Shown here: positions 1 through 11,336 of the stretch, in pieces | Numbering within the stretch: the stretch's first letter is position 1 | Layout of the letters: each line of letters opens with the position of its first letter | NCBI GenBank assembly: GCA_008711295.1 | Contig: VUYV01000063.1 | Location: forward strand, 2,031,978-2,095,977 | Length of the DNA: 64,000 nucleotides | DNA from: Anarhynchus alexandrinus | Lineage: Eukaryota; Chordata; Aves; Charadriiformes; Charadriidae | Reading direction: 5' to 3' | The notes under the pieces: model-generated | What the model was told of the DNA's origin: nothing | The model's database searches: none | What the model saw: only the letters and a program-made list of their open reading frames with translations | Translations under genes and position numbers: made by a program

Positions 1-605
1 ACTACAAAGTCCCGAGAAAGGGTTAACGCTTGCTGGCAGTTTGGCCATATTAGAACAATTACAGTGATTCATTGTCTATGTCTAATGGCATAATCTGATT
101 GTAAAGACAGCAGAGTGGGCGTTGGAAAATATACAGCAGCCCACTATAGTCAGTGTGAGGCATAACAGGAAATGATTGTGGGTGTTAACCATGTCACAAA
201 TGGTTGGATTAAATGCTGACTCCACAGCCGAAAAGCCAAATAAAGATATGGGAAAGCGACCGTATATGTTTCAATAACAATTAGGAGACTATCTAATACT
301 GTGTTTTGTAACAGAATAGAAAGTTGCACTGAAAAACCCACCGCAGGTGATTCTACTTAAAGCTGTATTTACTATCTTTCTAATGCGTTAGCCAATAAGT
401 AAAACTGTTCCAAATAATTTGCTATGATTCGTTCAGAAAGCAAGGAGTTTTATACTGAAATAAATAGGAAATATAACTCCTGATTATGATATTGTCATTA
501 AGGTACTTATTTTCAATTAAGAATTTTTATTAGCTCTCATCAAGTTGAGTAATGAAAGTGCTGTAAAATATACTTCCTTTCCCACCCAGCCCGCTCCCTC
601 CTGGC
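1..605. other. AT-rich non-coding DNA
   Basis: I see no gene, recognised repeat or CpG cluster here. The only open frames are under 65 codons and match nothing I recognise. The sequence is ordinary AT-rich vertebrate DNA leading into a purine-rich array. Confidence 0.6.
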
Positions 606-641
606 CCTTCTGCAAAGGCCTCACCTTCTGCAAAGGCAGCA
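606..641. repeat. 18-bp tandem duplication
   Basis: The 14-mer CCTTCTGCAAAGGC occurs at 606-619 and again at 624-637, a period of 18 bp. It sits directly at the edge of the homopurine array and may be the last unique sequence caught up in slippage of that array. Confidence 0.75.
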
Positions 642-1355
642 GGAGAAAGGAAAGGAGAGGAGAAAGGAAAGGAAAGAGGAAAGGAAAGGAAAGCAGAAAG
701 GAAAGCGGAAAGGAAAAGAAAGGAAAGAGGAAAGGAAAAGAAAGGAAAGGAGAGGAGAAAGGAAAGGAAAGAGGAAAGGAAAAGAAAGCAGAAAGGAAAG
801 CGGAAAGGAAAAGAAAGGAAAGAGGAAAGGAAAAGAAAGGAAAGGAAAGGAAAGGAAAGGAAAGGAAAGGAAAGGAAAGGAAAGGAAAGGAAAGGAAAGG
901 AAAGGAAAGGAAAGGAAAGGAAAGGAAAGGAAAGGAAANAGAAAGGAGAAAGGAAAGAGGAAAAGAAAGGAAAGGAAAGGAGAAAGGAAAGGAGAAAGGA
1001 GAAAGGAAAGAGGAAAAGAAAGGAAAGGAAAGGAGAAAGGAAAGGAGAAAGGAAAGAAGAAAGGAAAGGAGAAAGGAAAGAGGAAATGAAAGGAAAGAGG
1101 AAAGGAAAAGAAAGGAAAGGAGAAAGAAAAGGAAAAAGGAAAGGAAAAGAAAGGGAAGGAGAAAGGAAAGGAGAAAGGAAAGGAGAGGAGAAAGGAAAGG
1201 AAAGGAGAGGAGAAAGGAAAGGAGAAAGGAGAAAGGAAAGAGGAAAAGAAAGGAAAGTAAAGGAGAAAGGAAAGGGGAAAAGTAAGGAAAGGGGAAAAGA
1301 AATGAAAAAGGAGAAGAGAAATAAAAGAAGGGTGAGGCAAGAGAGGGAGGGAGGA
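641..1355 (+). repeat. Homopurine GGAAA/GAAAG microsatellite array
   Basis: About 715 bp are almost entirely A and G on this strand. The core, about 837-938, is about 20 near-perfect AAAGG pentamers; the flanks mix GGAAA, GAAAG, GGAGA and GAAAA units. A higher-order duplication is visible: rare C bases at 694 and 706 recur at 789 and 801, a shift of 95 bp. An undetermined base lies at 939, inside the array, so its assembled length is doubtful. Long homopurine-homopyrimidine tracts can form triplex (H-DNA) structures; that is known of such tracts, not measured here. The long K/E/R-rich and S/F/L-rich open frames across it, including those at 545-1285 (+), 517-1365 (-), 530-1441 (-) and 621-1592 (-), are artefacts of the repeat. 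Confidence 0.97.
939..939. other. Undetermined base (N) inside the purine array
   Basis: A single N interrupts the pentamer array where the pattern switches from pure AAAGG to mixed units. It may mark a collapsed or unresolved join. Confidence 0.95.
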
Positions 1356-2355
1356 TAAACCCCACACTTTACCAGTGTCCTGAGGTTGTCTTCCTTCTGC
1401 CCCATCCATCGGTTGGGTTTCAGCTGTGGAGGTGCAGCCACTGTGTCCGTGGGGCCAGGTCCTAGGCCAGCCCCTGATGGGCACTTTGTTGCTTTTCCTT
1501 TCCTTTTCCTTCCTGAGGGGAAGGGCTGGCCTCACACTTGTGTTTTGCCGAGGTCCCCATGGCCGAGCTGGGGGCCACCACGGGTGGTGCATCAGGGCTG
1601 GGCACCCCTTTCAACCCCCCTCCAGAGGCAGCCGTCCCACTCCCCAAGGAGGAAAGAGTCTGGTTTTAGACTGGCCACTCCAGTAACTTAGTAAAAATGG
1701 GCACATTCGTTAACTTTTTTTTTTTTTTTAACAGTTTTGGCCTCTTGGAGGAGCTAATGCAGAGCAAACACTTTTTTATTTTTTTAGGCAAAGGTTTTAA
1801 AATCACAATAAACCCTTTTTGATTGTAAATATATTTTCAGCTATGTTTTATCAGATGATCTTACAAAAAAAAATCTGCTTTATGAAGTTCTGATGATTTA
1901 AATTGTTCTTTTTCCTCTCTCTCTCTCTTTTTTCACACATATTCTCTGGAGGATCTAAAAATAAGCCTCTAGCTATACAAGTCAGTGCTCCAGGTTTATC
2001 CCAGAGACTAAGCAGTATTTCACAAAATACCTTTATTATTTTCTGGGGTTCCTCTGCATTGTGTGAAACCTCCAAGGTTATTTGAGATCAGATGTGTAAG
2101 GAAAACGGACGCATTTGAGGCAAGGGTTGGGATGAGGAATTCTTCAGAAGCTGTGATGTATAAATTAGAAAAGTGAATTTATATTTTTCTGGTGCTCGGG
2201 TTACACTTTCAGTGACTTTTGTTTGCTTCTCACTAATCTAAAAGATATCAGCAACTGATGAATATGAAGGTAGCCGGAGCTGTATGAAGTTCTGCATCCT
2301 GTCTCTTAACAAACACATTCAGCCTCAAAAACACGAGGCTTTTATATTTCATATG
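1356..2355. other. Non-coding flank with a CT microsatellite
   Basis: The stretch at 1380-1690 is moderately GC-rich and open on both strands for 60-100 codons, but no product is recognisable. The rest is AT-rich. A short CT dinucleotide run lies at 1914-1933. I see nothing else. Confidence 0.5.
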
Positions 2356-2412
2356 TAAGGGCTTGATCGTATACCATTGACCTTAATGAAAGGGAAATCA
2401 CTGAGTTCAGCT
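2356..2412. repeat. Remnant of an old sauropsid interspersed repeat (tentative)
   Basis: The segment opens with GGGCTTGATC, followed by CCATTGACCTTAATG and a terminal part like ACTGAGTTCAGCTGG. It resembles a common ancient repeat of bird, turtle and crocodilian genomes whose copies begin GGGCCTGAT and carry CATTGA..TCAATG motifs. I make this match from memory of the pattern and cannot name the family. It is eroded and short. Confidence 0.35.
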
Positions 2413-2869
2413 GGAGGAGAACAAACCATAAAGAAAAAAGTTGATTTAATCAGGTTTTTGTGAAATAACACAGTAGCATCGTTAGATTATTATTTTTTTT
2501 TCCCCTGATGAAATTTGAATATAGCTCCTTAGGTAAGCATTTAGGTAACACAACGTAAACGGTTTGTAGTGATGAGGTAAAGAAAGGAAGATCAAAAGGC
2601 AGGCAGGAAAGGCTGACGGATGCCCGAACATCCTTGCAGAGCCCTGCATCCTTAAAACGATATTTCACCACCGTCCAAACGCAGCTTCCTACGGAGGTCA
2701 GCAGCCAGTCTATTAAAAAGCCAAGAGCAACCCAACCACACAAGTGAAAACCTAACTGAATTATCTCTATTGCTTACAAACACGAGTAGCATCTGTTTCC
2801 TGCGCATCTATCTATGTCAAGACCAAGTATCCAAGTGCAAAATATAGCATGGCTGAGGGTATCCGTACA
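2413..2869. other. Non-coding DNA before the first CpG islet
   Basis: AT-rich to mixed sequence with an unrecognised 97-codon minus-strand open frame at 2450-2743. No repeat or RNA gene is seen. Confidence 0.45.
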
Positions 2870-3072
2870 AGACACCGCTTCGTGGTAACCTTTGGCTCGC
2901 AGAGGCGCGAAGCAGGAGCCTTCCCGCCTGATGAAACCCCTCCTGTAGTTTCCAAAAATGCCTCGCGGCCGTGGGACTGTGCTTGTCCCCCGGGAGGAGC
3001 GGTGGGGGCCGCACGGCTGCCGGGCTCTCCTGCCCCCGCGCGCGGGACGTGAGACAGCCCCGCGCACGCTTC
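2870..3072. promoter_or_regulatory. CpG-dense islet
   Basis: About 22 CpG dinucleotides fall within about 200 bp, ending in a near-continuous CG run at about 3037-3050. The surrounding DNA is AT-rich and CpG-poor, so the patch stands out. In vertebrates such density marks unmethylated promoters, enhancers or recently GC-converted DNA. No TATA box, coding exon or initiator is evident beside it. It could be a small orphan CpG island or simply GC-biased gene conversion. Confidence 0.5.
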
Positions 3073-6000
3073 CTTGAAGAACTAACACGCTTTTATGGCA
3101 GGAAGAATAAAACAGGATTTCGCAGTCACTTGTCTTTGCAGTAACCAGCTTCTCACTTCCCCCAGCACTCCCCGGGGGGGTTCGTGGCTACTTCAGGTGC
3201 ACTCCTCTGTTTATGGCCCTGCAGCAGTATCAGTTTTCCCCAAATCCCCTAATTCTAGCTGCCGGGGTGGGTTTGCCCAGTGGATGGTGGCGTAGGACGG
3301 CCTTGTGATTAGGCTAATTAACTTGTTTGTGTTTTGCCCCCCTGTCCGTTCTGCCCGTTGGAGCCCCAGGAGCAGGTCTGGGCAGAGGGTACCTTTGGCA
3401 CCAGCCCTGTGCCGGCACACGGGGACATCAGTGCCCATCACTGCTGAAAGGGGCTTCTTCCTCACTCTGCGTCCCATTGACACCCACACAAGTGCCAAAC
3501 TGGTGGGATTTACTACTTTTTTGTGGTTTGCTTCCTAAAATCCTCTTCTCTATGAAGGTATGAGGTGAGGGGATCAAGACACACAATCCTTTCCCTCTTC
3601 TTAACACAGCAGTAAAAGGACAGTGGGTGCAACACAGAAAGTCCGGCAAAACCCAAGGGGCAGGGTGGTCTCTGACTCCTTCTTATGCACTCTTTCAGGA
3701 AAGATCCCCCTGGGATAGGAATTTGTCATCAAAACTAGCAAGAACGATGCTTTCCCCTCACGTAATACGTAAAATGAAAAGTAAACTAATTTAACCTAGA
3801 TGGCCCAGTTCAGGTTTGCAGCATCCTTGCACAAACGGAAAATAAAGTTTGGGGTTTTTTTATTTAGCCCAAGTGCAACGCGGAGACGGCCGTTTGCACC
3901 TCAAAGTTTGCAGCGTTTAGAGGAGTAACCATTTATAACAGCTTTAAAGTTCCCAATGGACGGTAGGACTATTTTTCAAGTGGGAAGAGCTCACAAATGT
4001 GGGTCCAGCTGAGAAACAAAGCCCGACTACTGCTTTCCGAAGCAGAGCTTTGCGCAGGTTCCTTGCGAGCACCGAATCCATGGCCGCAGCCTAACGTAGC
4101 TCTGCCACCAGGAGTAACGTATCTCTCCCAGCGGTGCGAACCGCCTGAGCAGAAAATTGGCAGAAATTGATTTCAGGACTCCCGAAAATGTTTTAGTATT
4201 GAAAACCAGTTGTGCAAATTCTGCCTAAAGTTTGGTTTTCCTACGCGGCTCTGTTTATAACGCTGCGAGATGCTTTTATTGTCTGAAATTGTCCAAATGC
4301 CAGCAAATAACATTAAAAATGGGGCGTGCGCGAGGTGTACCCCTTAATTGTTGCTCGTACAATGGAACGAGTCTGTGTTTTGTAAATGAGCGTGCATACC
4401 CCTTACGTGATTTACTATATACCTACAGTAAATTTTCTTGCGGGAGATTTTATGGTGCCTTGTTGAATAGTGAATGTTAAGTCAAACCTTCCTATAGCCG
4501 AGGAAAATAGAAGCCAGATCTGCAGAGAGAAAGTAACAAGGAGTTTTTGTTAATGTGTATTCCTGCTCGTAGTAAGAGAACGGTAATTCTACCCTAATGA
4601 AAATTAAATTTACTACCTTTTGTTTGTAGTGGGATCTTAAAAAAAACCCAAACCCACACACCCTTGTTAATCACCATGAACAGCTCTCTTTGACCATCAG
4701 AATGACAGAAGAGCACTAAAATGCTCTGGCCAGGTTCCAGGTTGGTTGTTTTTTGGGGTTTTTTTTGAGGACTTTCTGAAGAAAATTCACATAACATGCT
4801 TTTTTCTATGGGAAGCATGTTTTTCCATGATTCATAAACTCGCTTTTATCCAGTCCATGAAAGGACCTCTCTCCATTATGTAGACCAGAGCTGACACATT
4901 TATGTGCAAAATTGCTGGAGCATTTACACCACTATTCATCAAGGCAGTGTCTGTGCTCCAGGAATATTACAATCACCTGGCACAATCAGTTTAACACACA
5001 TGCACAAATTCTTGGAAGACTGTGTTATTATAACACATAACAAAACATAACAACCATTGTACTACCGGGCCAGGTATATAAAGAGTTGCTTTTGCTTTCT
5101 TAATAGTACACATGGATGCGAATTAACAAATGTCATTGTATTATTGCTGTAGTATTGAATGATAAAAGATCTGTGTAAAACTGAGAATATCAATTGGTTC
5201 AGGAAATTGCTAATAAGAAATGCTGTTTTCATCCCCAAAGTGACCAGCTGAAATCCAGCCTGTGCTGCGGGAGCTGGAGGTTACACCTCCCTGACTGGTT
5301 GTACGTGGTCTGTGCAAGATGAATAGTCATTCTTCACTTTTCGTTATAAAATATTTAATCACTATCCCCTATTATTACCCTCCTCTGTCTACGGGTGATG
5401 TTTTCTGGATAGGCTTTCCAGTCGGTCCACTCTTCTGCGCCCAGGTATCCGGATGCAGTCTGTGTCCCCACCTGATCCTGTGCTTCTCAAGTGGCTTCAA
5501 GGCGCTGCCCTAATGGTGACCGTGGGGAAGGTGCAGGAGAGCAAAGGCTCCTGTTCTTTGCTGCTCTCACACTTTGTCCTGACAAGGAAATGGCACACGC
5601 TGTCTTCTGCTGAGGACAGAAGGGTTGTTTCTTATGCCTGGGGAGCTGAAAGAGCTTGCCAAGGTGATGCTGGCCATCTTCCTAACTCAGAGACAACAGC
5701 AGAAGACCTAAAACGTGAGCTGTAGCACATAAAAGAGCTTTTTTAGAGGATGGGAATCTCAGTGCAGTTCCCAATGCCCCGACCCCGGCTCTGTTTCAGA
5801 CCCAGGTCACTCAGATGCCATCTCTCACCCAAACCAGCTCTGCCTCTGCTCGGGGAGCTGGGACCACCTTGCCCCATCACTGGGATGCGGGGTACCCAGG
5901 CATGCCAAGGACCGCGTGGGCGCTCTCTGGGCTTGCCCGGGGCTGTCCCAGGATGTGGCCATTGTCCTCCCCGCAGCCACGGGCTTGCTGGGAAACTGTA

Positions 6001-6235
6001 AAGCACAAAGGATTTATTCTGCAGCCTCGGGGTGGTCACCACGTCACTGACAGGTGACATTATACCCCGCAGAATACAGCTTTGCCATCCCCAGATGGGC
6101 TGGAGTTGGATTTTGTAAACGTGGGGGAAGGAGGTATCTAGCTTTCAAAATCACTGCGGCTGTCAGGTGAGAAAAACATTTATTTTCATGAGGATTTTCA
6201 CTGACTGTACTAGCGAAGATTTTTAAAAATTGCCT
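3073..6235. other. Non-coding DNA with a strong TATA-like site
   Basis: No gene is recognisable. A good TATA-box match, TATATAAAG, lies at 5075-5083 within GC-containing flanks, but no downstream transcript can be shown. G4T7-type junctions lie at 3851-3861 and 4755-4766, and an A8C3 junction lies at 4639-4649. The stretch at 5740-5990 is GC-rich and open on both strands for 80-105 codons without a recognisable product. Confidence 0.45.
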
Positions 6236-6480
6236 AAATAAGTATTTACATGATACTGTAACCCAGAATGGTTTCAAAGGAGCCTTTATGATCTGTCAGG
6301 TCAATAATCTGCATTTTTAAAAGTCCCTGAATACATATTTGCATGATCTGTATTTCAAAAGCTCTAGTAAATATGTATTTGCACAATAGACCATAACAAT
6401 CTCTTTTAAGCCATCGTGGTCTATATATAGTGTTAATCCTCATATATTCCAAAGGAGTTTTATTTTCCAAAATAGCTTTT
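6236..6480. promoter_or_regulatory. Candidate AT-rich regulatory element with octamer-like repeats
   Basis: Three related words occur in about 140 bp: TATTTACATGATACTGTA near 6241, TATTTGCATGATCTGTAT near 6336 and TATTTGCAC near 6377. The middle one contains a perfect POU octamer complement, ATTTGCAT, at 6337-6344. Repeated octamer-like sites in AT-rich DNA resemble developmental enhancers. Conservation is not testable here. Confidence 0.25.
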
Positions 6481-7075
6481 ATTAATAAGGTGTTCAGATG
6501 CTGCGGTTCTGAGGGCGATAGAAGGATGTAATCAAAAGGGATGAGGACGGCTTTTCATGCAATTAAAAACTGATTTAAAAGTTAGGCCAACAGTGTAAGC
6601 AGGCACTTGGTTTTATCCTGCCCTCCCCTCCCTTTTAGCCCACGGAGTTTTCCCAGAAACGTCCCTCTTTGCAGATTGTCTTCTACCTTCTGCCCCGTTG
6701 CAGGTGGAGCGTATCCTCCCGAGTAACCCTCTCGGGCAGACAGCCGGCAATATTTCCAACGAAAACCTTTCTGTTGTGCTCCGGGTGGGAGAAATGGGGC
6801 GGAGAGAGGCTTTGAGCCAGGGACCTAAAAGATGTATCAGAGCAAGATGTTTATGGACCCAAATGGTTTTACACCAGGGTCTGCTTTGATCAAGGTCACA
6901 TCGCTCTTTCCACATTAGACTGGAAAGAAAGACTGGACACAACCTTTGCCAGAGGCATGGTTAGGTGGGAGATGCTCATATCTGACATTGTCCTCTGGCC
7001 GTTTTGCTTCGAGATCTCCTCTGCCACATGCTGGGTCTGACCCTGGGTGGTCTGGTGCTCCTGTCCCTGGGTGGC
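6481..7075. other. Non-coding DNA upstream of the 81-bp duplication
   Basis: Mixed composition, with overlapping open frames on both strands around 6613-6942. None shows a recognisable domain. I see no repeat family. Confidence 0.4.
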
Positions 7076-7156
7076 GGCCAAATATAATGACCAAATTCTG
7101 TGCCCATCACTTCTCAGCAGCAGTTCCAACCATGTTTCTACATCTGCACCATAGCT
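7076..7156. repeat. 81-bp tandem repeat, copy 1
   Basis: First unit of a two-copy tandem duplication, beginning GGCCAAATATAATGACC. It differs from copy 2 at only about two positions (near 7096 and 7140), so the duplication is recent relative to the eroded repeats nearby. Confidence 0.95.
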
Positions 7157-7237
7157 GGCCAAATATAATGACCAAAGTCTGTGCCCATCACTTCTCAGCA
7201 GCAGTTCCAACCATGTTTCTTCATCTGCACCATAGCT
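7157..7237. repeat. 81-bp tandem repeat, copy 2
   Basis: Second unit, exactly 81 bp after the first, followed by the first bases (GGC) of a third unit. Since 81 is 27 codons, frames open through one copy stay open through both. This explains the 124-codon plus-strand frame at 6946-7320 and the 129-codon minus-strand frame at 6896-7285. Neither protein is recognisable. Confidence 0.95.
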
Positions 7238-8676
7238 GGCTTTGCAAGATGCTGTATGGCACGATCCAGTGCAGTTTTTCTCCACTTATTCTGGCTGGAC
7301 ATGAAGTAGGGAGTTCATAACTTTTAGTCACAGTTGGACACAGGCATCCGAGGTGGGGATGGGAGTCGGGGGTTCCTAGGAGAAAACCATATATCTTAAA
7401 GCCAGGCATTTATCATTCCGGTTATCTTTGCCACTGATGCAGATGAGTCTCTTAAACACGAAGACTGATTTTTTTAAAAAAACCCAAACATTTGGAATGT
7501 TTTTAAAATTTCAGATCTTGTCCTGGCTGCATATACTTACACGGAGAGTTTTCTATCACTGTGTCAAGGCCTCAATTTTCACTTTCAATACACCCTATGT
7601 GCTAATTTATGTACAATTATGTTATCAGACACAGAGCAGAGGTGAATGCTGTTTTATCACTGCTAAGAATATTATCGTGAAATTATCAATAACCTGATCG
7701 TAACAACGCTTTTCTTTAAATACCTGATCCAGAACTTACGCTGCCTTCTGATACAATCAGAAATTACTTGATGTATAAAATTACAGTGAGTTTGATGACT
7801 TTAGTCGTCTTTGCTGTGAACAGACATTCCATTTCTCCACCTACTTGTGTTATTTGTGTGGTTTTTATATGTTTCGCATTGACTTAACTTATCTTAGTGG
7901 AATAATTTCAATCTAAGTTCAGATGCAGGAAGGCAAAACCTAAATAAATAAAAGTAAATAAATCATAATAAATCAAATCAATAAATCCCCCTCGGCCGAG
8001 CACCCAGCACAGTTGGGAGGTTTCCCTGCCGCTCCTCTTCCTCCTCCTCCTCGCTCGGGCATATGGTGCAGGTAAGAGAAGGAGCCTGCACATATTGTTT
8101 CTGTTTGCGAAGGAAGTACACCCTGCACTTTCCTCCAACATAAATTCAGCCAAAGTGGTATGTCATTAATCAGGTGCAGAATCTGGAAAAATCATACGGA
8201 GACTTTGTGTCTTATATTAAAAGCAGCAACTTACGGCTGGTGAGTTTGTTTATTGAAAACGTTTTATTAACACTGTACCTTACCGAATGTGAGGGATAGG
8301 ACAAAATGAGATTATTTCTCCATCCACCTCCAGCTCAGATTTTCTGCATAAACAGTTTGGATCACAAACTGTAAAAATACACGTGTTGGTGCCGTAGCCG
8401 ACATGGAGCGTAAGTCTCTCAGATCATGGGGAATGGCAGAACGCGGTACCAGGTATTTCCAGACTTAGGAGGCTTCCTCGCATGAATCTGAGTCAAAGAT
8501 TAAACTCAAGCTTCACAAATCTCACCTGGCTTTCTCTGTAGTGCTGTGAAGCAGCACCTTGGCTTCTGCGCGTTTGGCTTTGGATGACGGGCGGGTGCTT
8601 TGCAGAGGGTCTCACCCCATCCAGCATCGTCCCAGCACCAGAGCTTCAGAGCGGAGCAGAGGCAGCCGCCCCCCCA
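7238..8676. other. Non-coding DNA with an AAAT-rich tract
   Basis: AT-rich from about 7430 to 7980, with an A7C3 junction at 7476-7485 and an AAAT/AATC low-complexity stretch at about 7936-7977. A small CCT-repeat patch lies at about 8035-8056. No gene or RNA is recognised. Confidence 0.45.
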
Positions 8677-8700
8677 AACGCACGCACGCACGCAGGCAGG
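8677..8700. repeat. ACGC tetranucleotide run
   Basis: A short run of ACGC units that decays into GCAGGCAGG. It is a minor microsatellite. Confidence 0.8.
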
Positions 8701-9120
8701 ATCCCTCTCTTTTCCTACACTGATAATTGCCTATTAACATAATGCAAATTGAAACCCCTTTCCTAACGCTGGAGCCCTGGCGCACAAAGATTTTCTTGCT
8801 CCATTAAAGAGACAATTTTGCCCGGGCGGTAATGGAAAGCGTCAAACTCAAATAGGAAAGTGGGTGCCTCTAAGTATTTCATATTTTACAGGAATATGTT
8901 TTAAATGAAATACTGCCTGACAGATAAATTACATTGGCTTTGCGTACGTACCCGGCTGATTTAGTGCTACCAGCAGCGCAGATGGTTGGCGACAACTTTG
9001 TAGGTGCTTAAACATCCTACTACATGAATGCAATTTTTGCACTAATGCAAAACACTTGTGGAATGACCCCTAGTATGTAATGTTTTCCATTGAGAGAACT
9101 GATTTGGACTTACAGAGAAA
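8701..9120. promoter_or_regulatory. Candidate conserved non-coding element with octamer
   Basis: AT-rich sequence with a perfect POU octamer ATGCAAAT at 8742-8749, followed by homeodomain-like CATTAAAG and CGGTAATGG words and an ATGAATGCAA stretch near 9023. No reading frame or repeat explains it. The resemblance to developmental enhancers is compositional only. Confidence 0.25.
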
Positions 9121-10315
9121 AAAGTAATATACAAATTACTCCAGGTAACCTGTAGCCTTTAAAAAGAAAAGAAATGCAATTATATCTGCTCTCTGAAACC
9201 ACAGTTTAATGAAAACAGAAGACTGAAATGGTCTTTCTAAGTTTCACAACTTACAACAGGTCCCTGCTTATTAACAGAGCAGTTGTACTAGCAATTTGTT
9301 TTTGTAATTATGTTCTTTGTGGTCTACACAGTTTTCAAATAGTGATGCAAAAAGGACAGCTGGAAATACTGCTAGTTGCTTACCTAATCCCCAGTGAGAA
9401 TAAAAATAGATAACAGTAAATGAGACTGTATGTAAGAAGCTAAATTAACAGTCAAAGCTGAGATTTTTTTTAAAGACGCAGTATACTTCAATGTATGCAT
9501 TAAAAGATGGAGATGAGATGTATTAAATATCAGTAGGAATACTCGGCCCTTTGATTACATGAATGAGGAGCAGAGCTCATTCCCTGGCTTAAAACACCCC
9601 GGTCTCGTACAAAGCAAATAATGAGCTTGACCACAAAAATGCTGGTATTTCCCATGAAAAAGTGAACGCTGAGGCAAAATGGTTGCTGGTGGAGTAACGC
9701 CGGTTCTCCTTTCTGGGCTTATGTTTATTCTCAAATGAAACTACACAAATTCACATTTAAACTGTGATTTGAATAGGCTTCAAAGATGGTCACTTTTCTA
9801 GCAGCGGCGTTTTACCTGGCGGTGGGGAGCTGGCTCGAGACGGTGAAGCTGAGTCTCACGGGAGGCCTGGAAATATTCAGTTTTGAAGAAACTCAGCCAA
9901 CTTTAGAAAGTCTGGAAATATATAAGTTCCAGCCTGAGGTTTTCACAGCCTCACAATCAGCCCTCGCTCAAATATCCTTCCTTTGGTTTTCCGAGCGCAA
10001 CTTTCCTCATTTAATTTTAATTTGTCGGGATTGCGTTGGCACTTGCCGTCTCTTCAAAGCTTCGGTGTTGAAGGACAGAGGGCACCTGTAGCTGCGCGTT
10101 GTGGATGCACCTTCCCTCCGAGGATCAAGGGCCGCTGAGGCTTTGAAATTTTAGATTAACAAGGATTTTACCAGCGTTTGCGTAACTGAGTAGCGAGCCG
10201 GGTTACTGGCGGGTATCAATCAGCATTTCATTATGCCATTTTGCATTAGCTGAGGATGTGACCTGCGCTATTCCCTCCTGCAAAGCAACATCTCGTAGCT
10301 GTCATTTCACTGAAG
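9121..10315. other. Non-coding DNA upstream of a CpG islet
   Basis: AT-rich until about 9780. A 101-codon plus-strand frame at 9786-10091 has a hydrophobic start, but I recognise no family and see no splice context that supports it. CpG frequency rises toward 10316. Confidence 0.4.
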
Positions 10316-10330
10316 CTATAAAGGTAAATG
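10316..10330 (+). promoter_or_regulatory. TATA-like element in front of a CpG islet
   Basis: The word CTATAAAGG lies at the upstream edge of a CpG-dense block, so a start about 25-32 bp downstream would fall near 10345, at the edge of the block. The arrangement fits a TATA-containing promoter reading rightward. No transcript is demonstrable. Confidence 0.25.
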
Positions 10331-10337
10331 AGTGGTG

Positions 10338-10680
10338 GAGCGGGGAGCTGACATTTGCCGGGGGAAGCTCTCAGGAGCCGCGGGCAGCTCCCAACCCCGC
10401 GCCCGCAGCCTCCCCGCTCGCCGCGGAGGAAAGCAAACCCTCAGCGCTCCCGAACTCCGTTTCCTGACATCCGCCTTCTTCTTGAAGATTCCTCCCAGAT
10501 CTGGGGGGCGGGGAGGGAAGAGCTCGGCTGCGGAACATCCAAACGCACGACGCAGAGCCAAGAGGAAATTCACGTTTGACCAAAAGCGAGAGCCAAGTGA
10601 GATCACGGTGCCGCCAGCTCGTGCTCCGGCTGGAGCCTGGGTGCGGCGGGGTTGTGCGAGGCAAACCTGGGGTCAAACGA
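10338..10680. promoter_or_regulatory. CpG-dense islet, candidate orphan promoter
   Basis: About 33 CpGs fall within about 345 bp, in a window that is otherwise mostly AT-rich. The densest part is about 10377-10460. It contains GGGGGGCGGGGAGGG at about 10503, an Sp1/GC-box-like and G-rich stretch. Frames are open in several phases (121 codons minus, 124 codons plus), as expected where stop codons are rare. With the TATA-like site before it, this is the best promoter candidate in the window, possibly for a non-coding RNA. Confidence 0.45.
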
Positions 10681-11300
10681 TGACAAGCTCCAAGGGCTGC
10701 ATTTAAGGCCCTGATCCGGAAAAAAAACACAATCAAAAGACAGGCTCGCCTGGGTTTAAGAGAGGAAAGCCCTGAAGCAGAGCCTTCAAGCGTGTTATTT
10801 TCTGAACGTGTCCAAAAAGATCAGGGAGAGCAACCGCGTTGGAAAATGATTCCTTGCAGTTCTGCGGTGGAGCAGGTACTGTGAGAAGTACCTACAGAAC
10901 TTACCCGTTAGCTGCAGTTTGATGCCCCCAGCTTCCTCTAACTGAGTGCATCCATTCCTCTTTACCTTGACGGTTAATGAAGGGTCTGCTAAATTAAATA
11001 AAACCCTTCCACTTCCCTAGAGATGGGGAGGAGAGTGCTTGTTCCTAGACTGTAAATGGGGAGAGGAGTATTTGTTCCTAGATTGTAAAGTTTGGCTGTG
11101 TGGGAAAGGGGTCTTTTTAGGGCTGGTTTTTTTTTTTTTTTAGTATTGAGGGAGCCAATACGAAGTGTGTTGCATTTTCCTTGAGGACTTGGTTTTCTGT
11201 ATGTGAGGCCAGGTAAGAAAAGAACAAGAGGAAAGCCACTTGATTTTGTGCCTGGAGCAAAGCTAAGCAGTTCAAGGCCAGAGTAAACACAAAGCAAATG

Positions 11301-11336
<36 letters not shown>

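Noticed and set aside
517..1592. Long overlapping frames of 246-323 codons on both strands
   Set aside because: They translate the GGAAA/GAAAG array into K/E/R-rich or S/F/L-rich low-complexity protein and cross an undetermined base.
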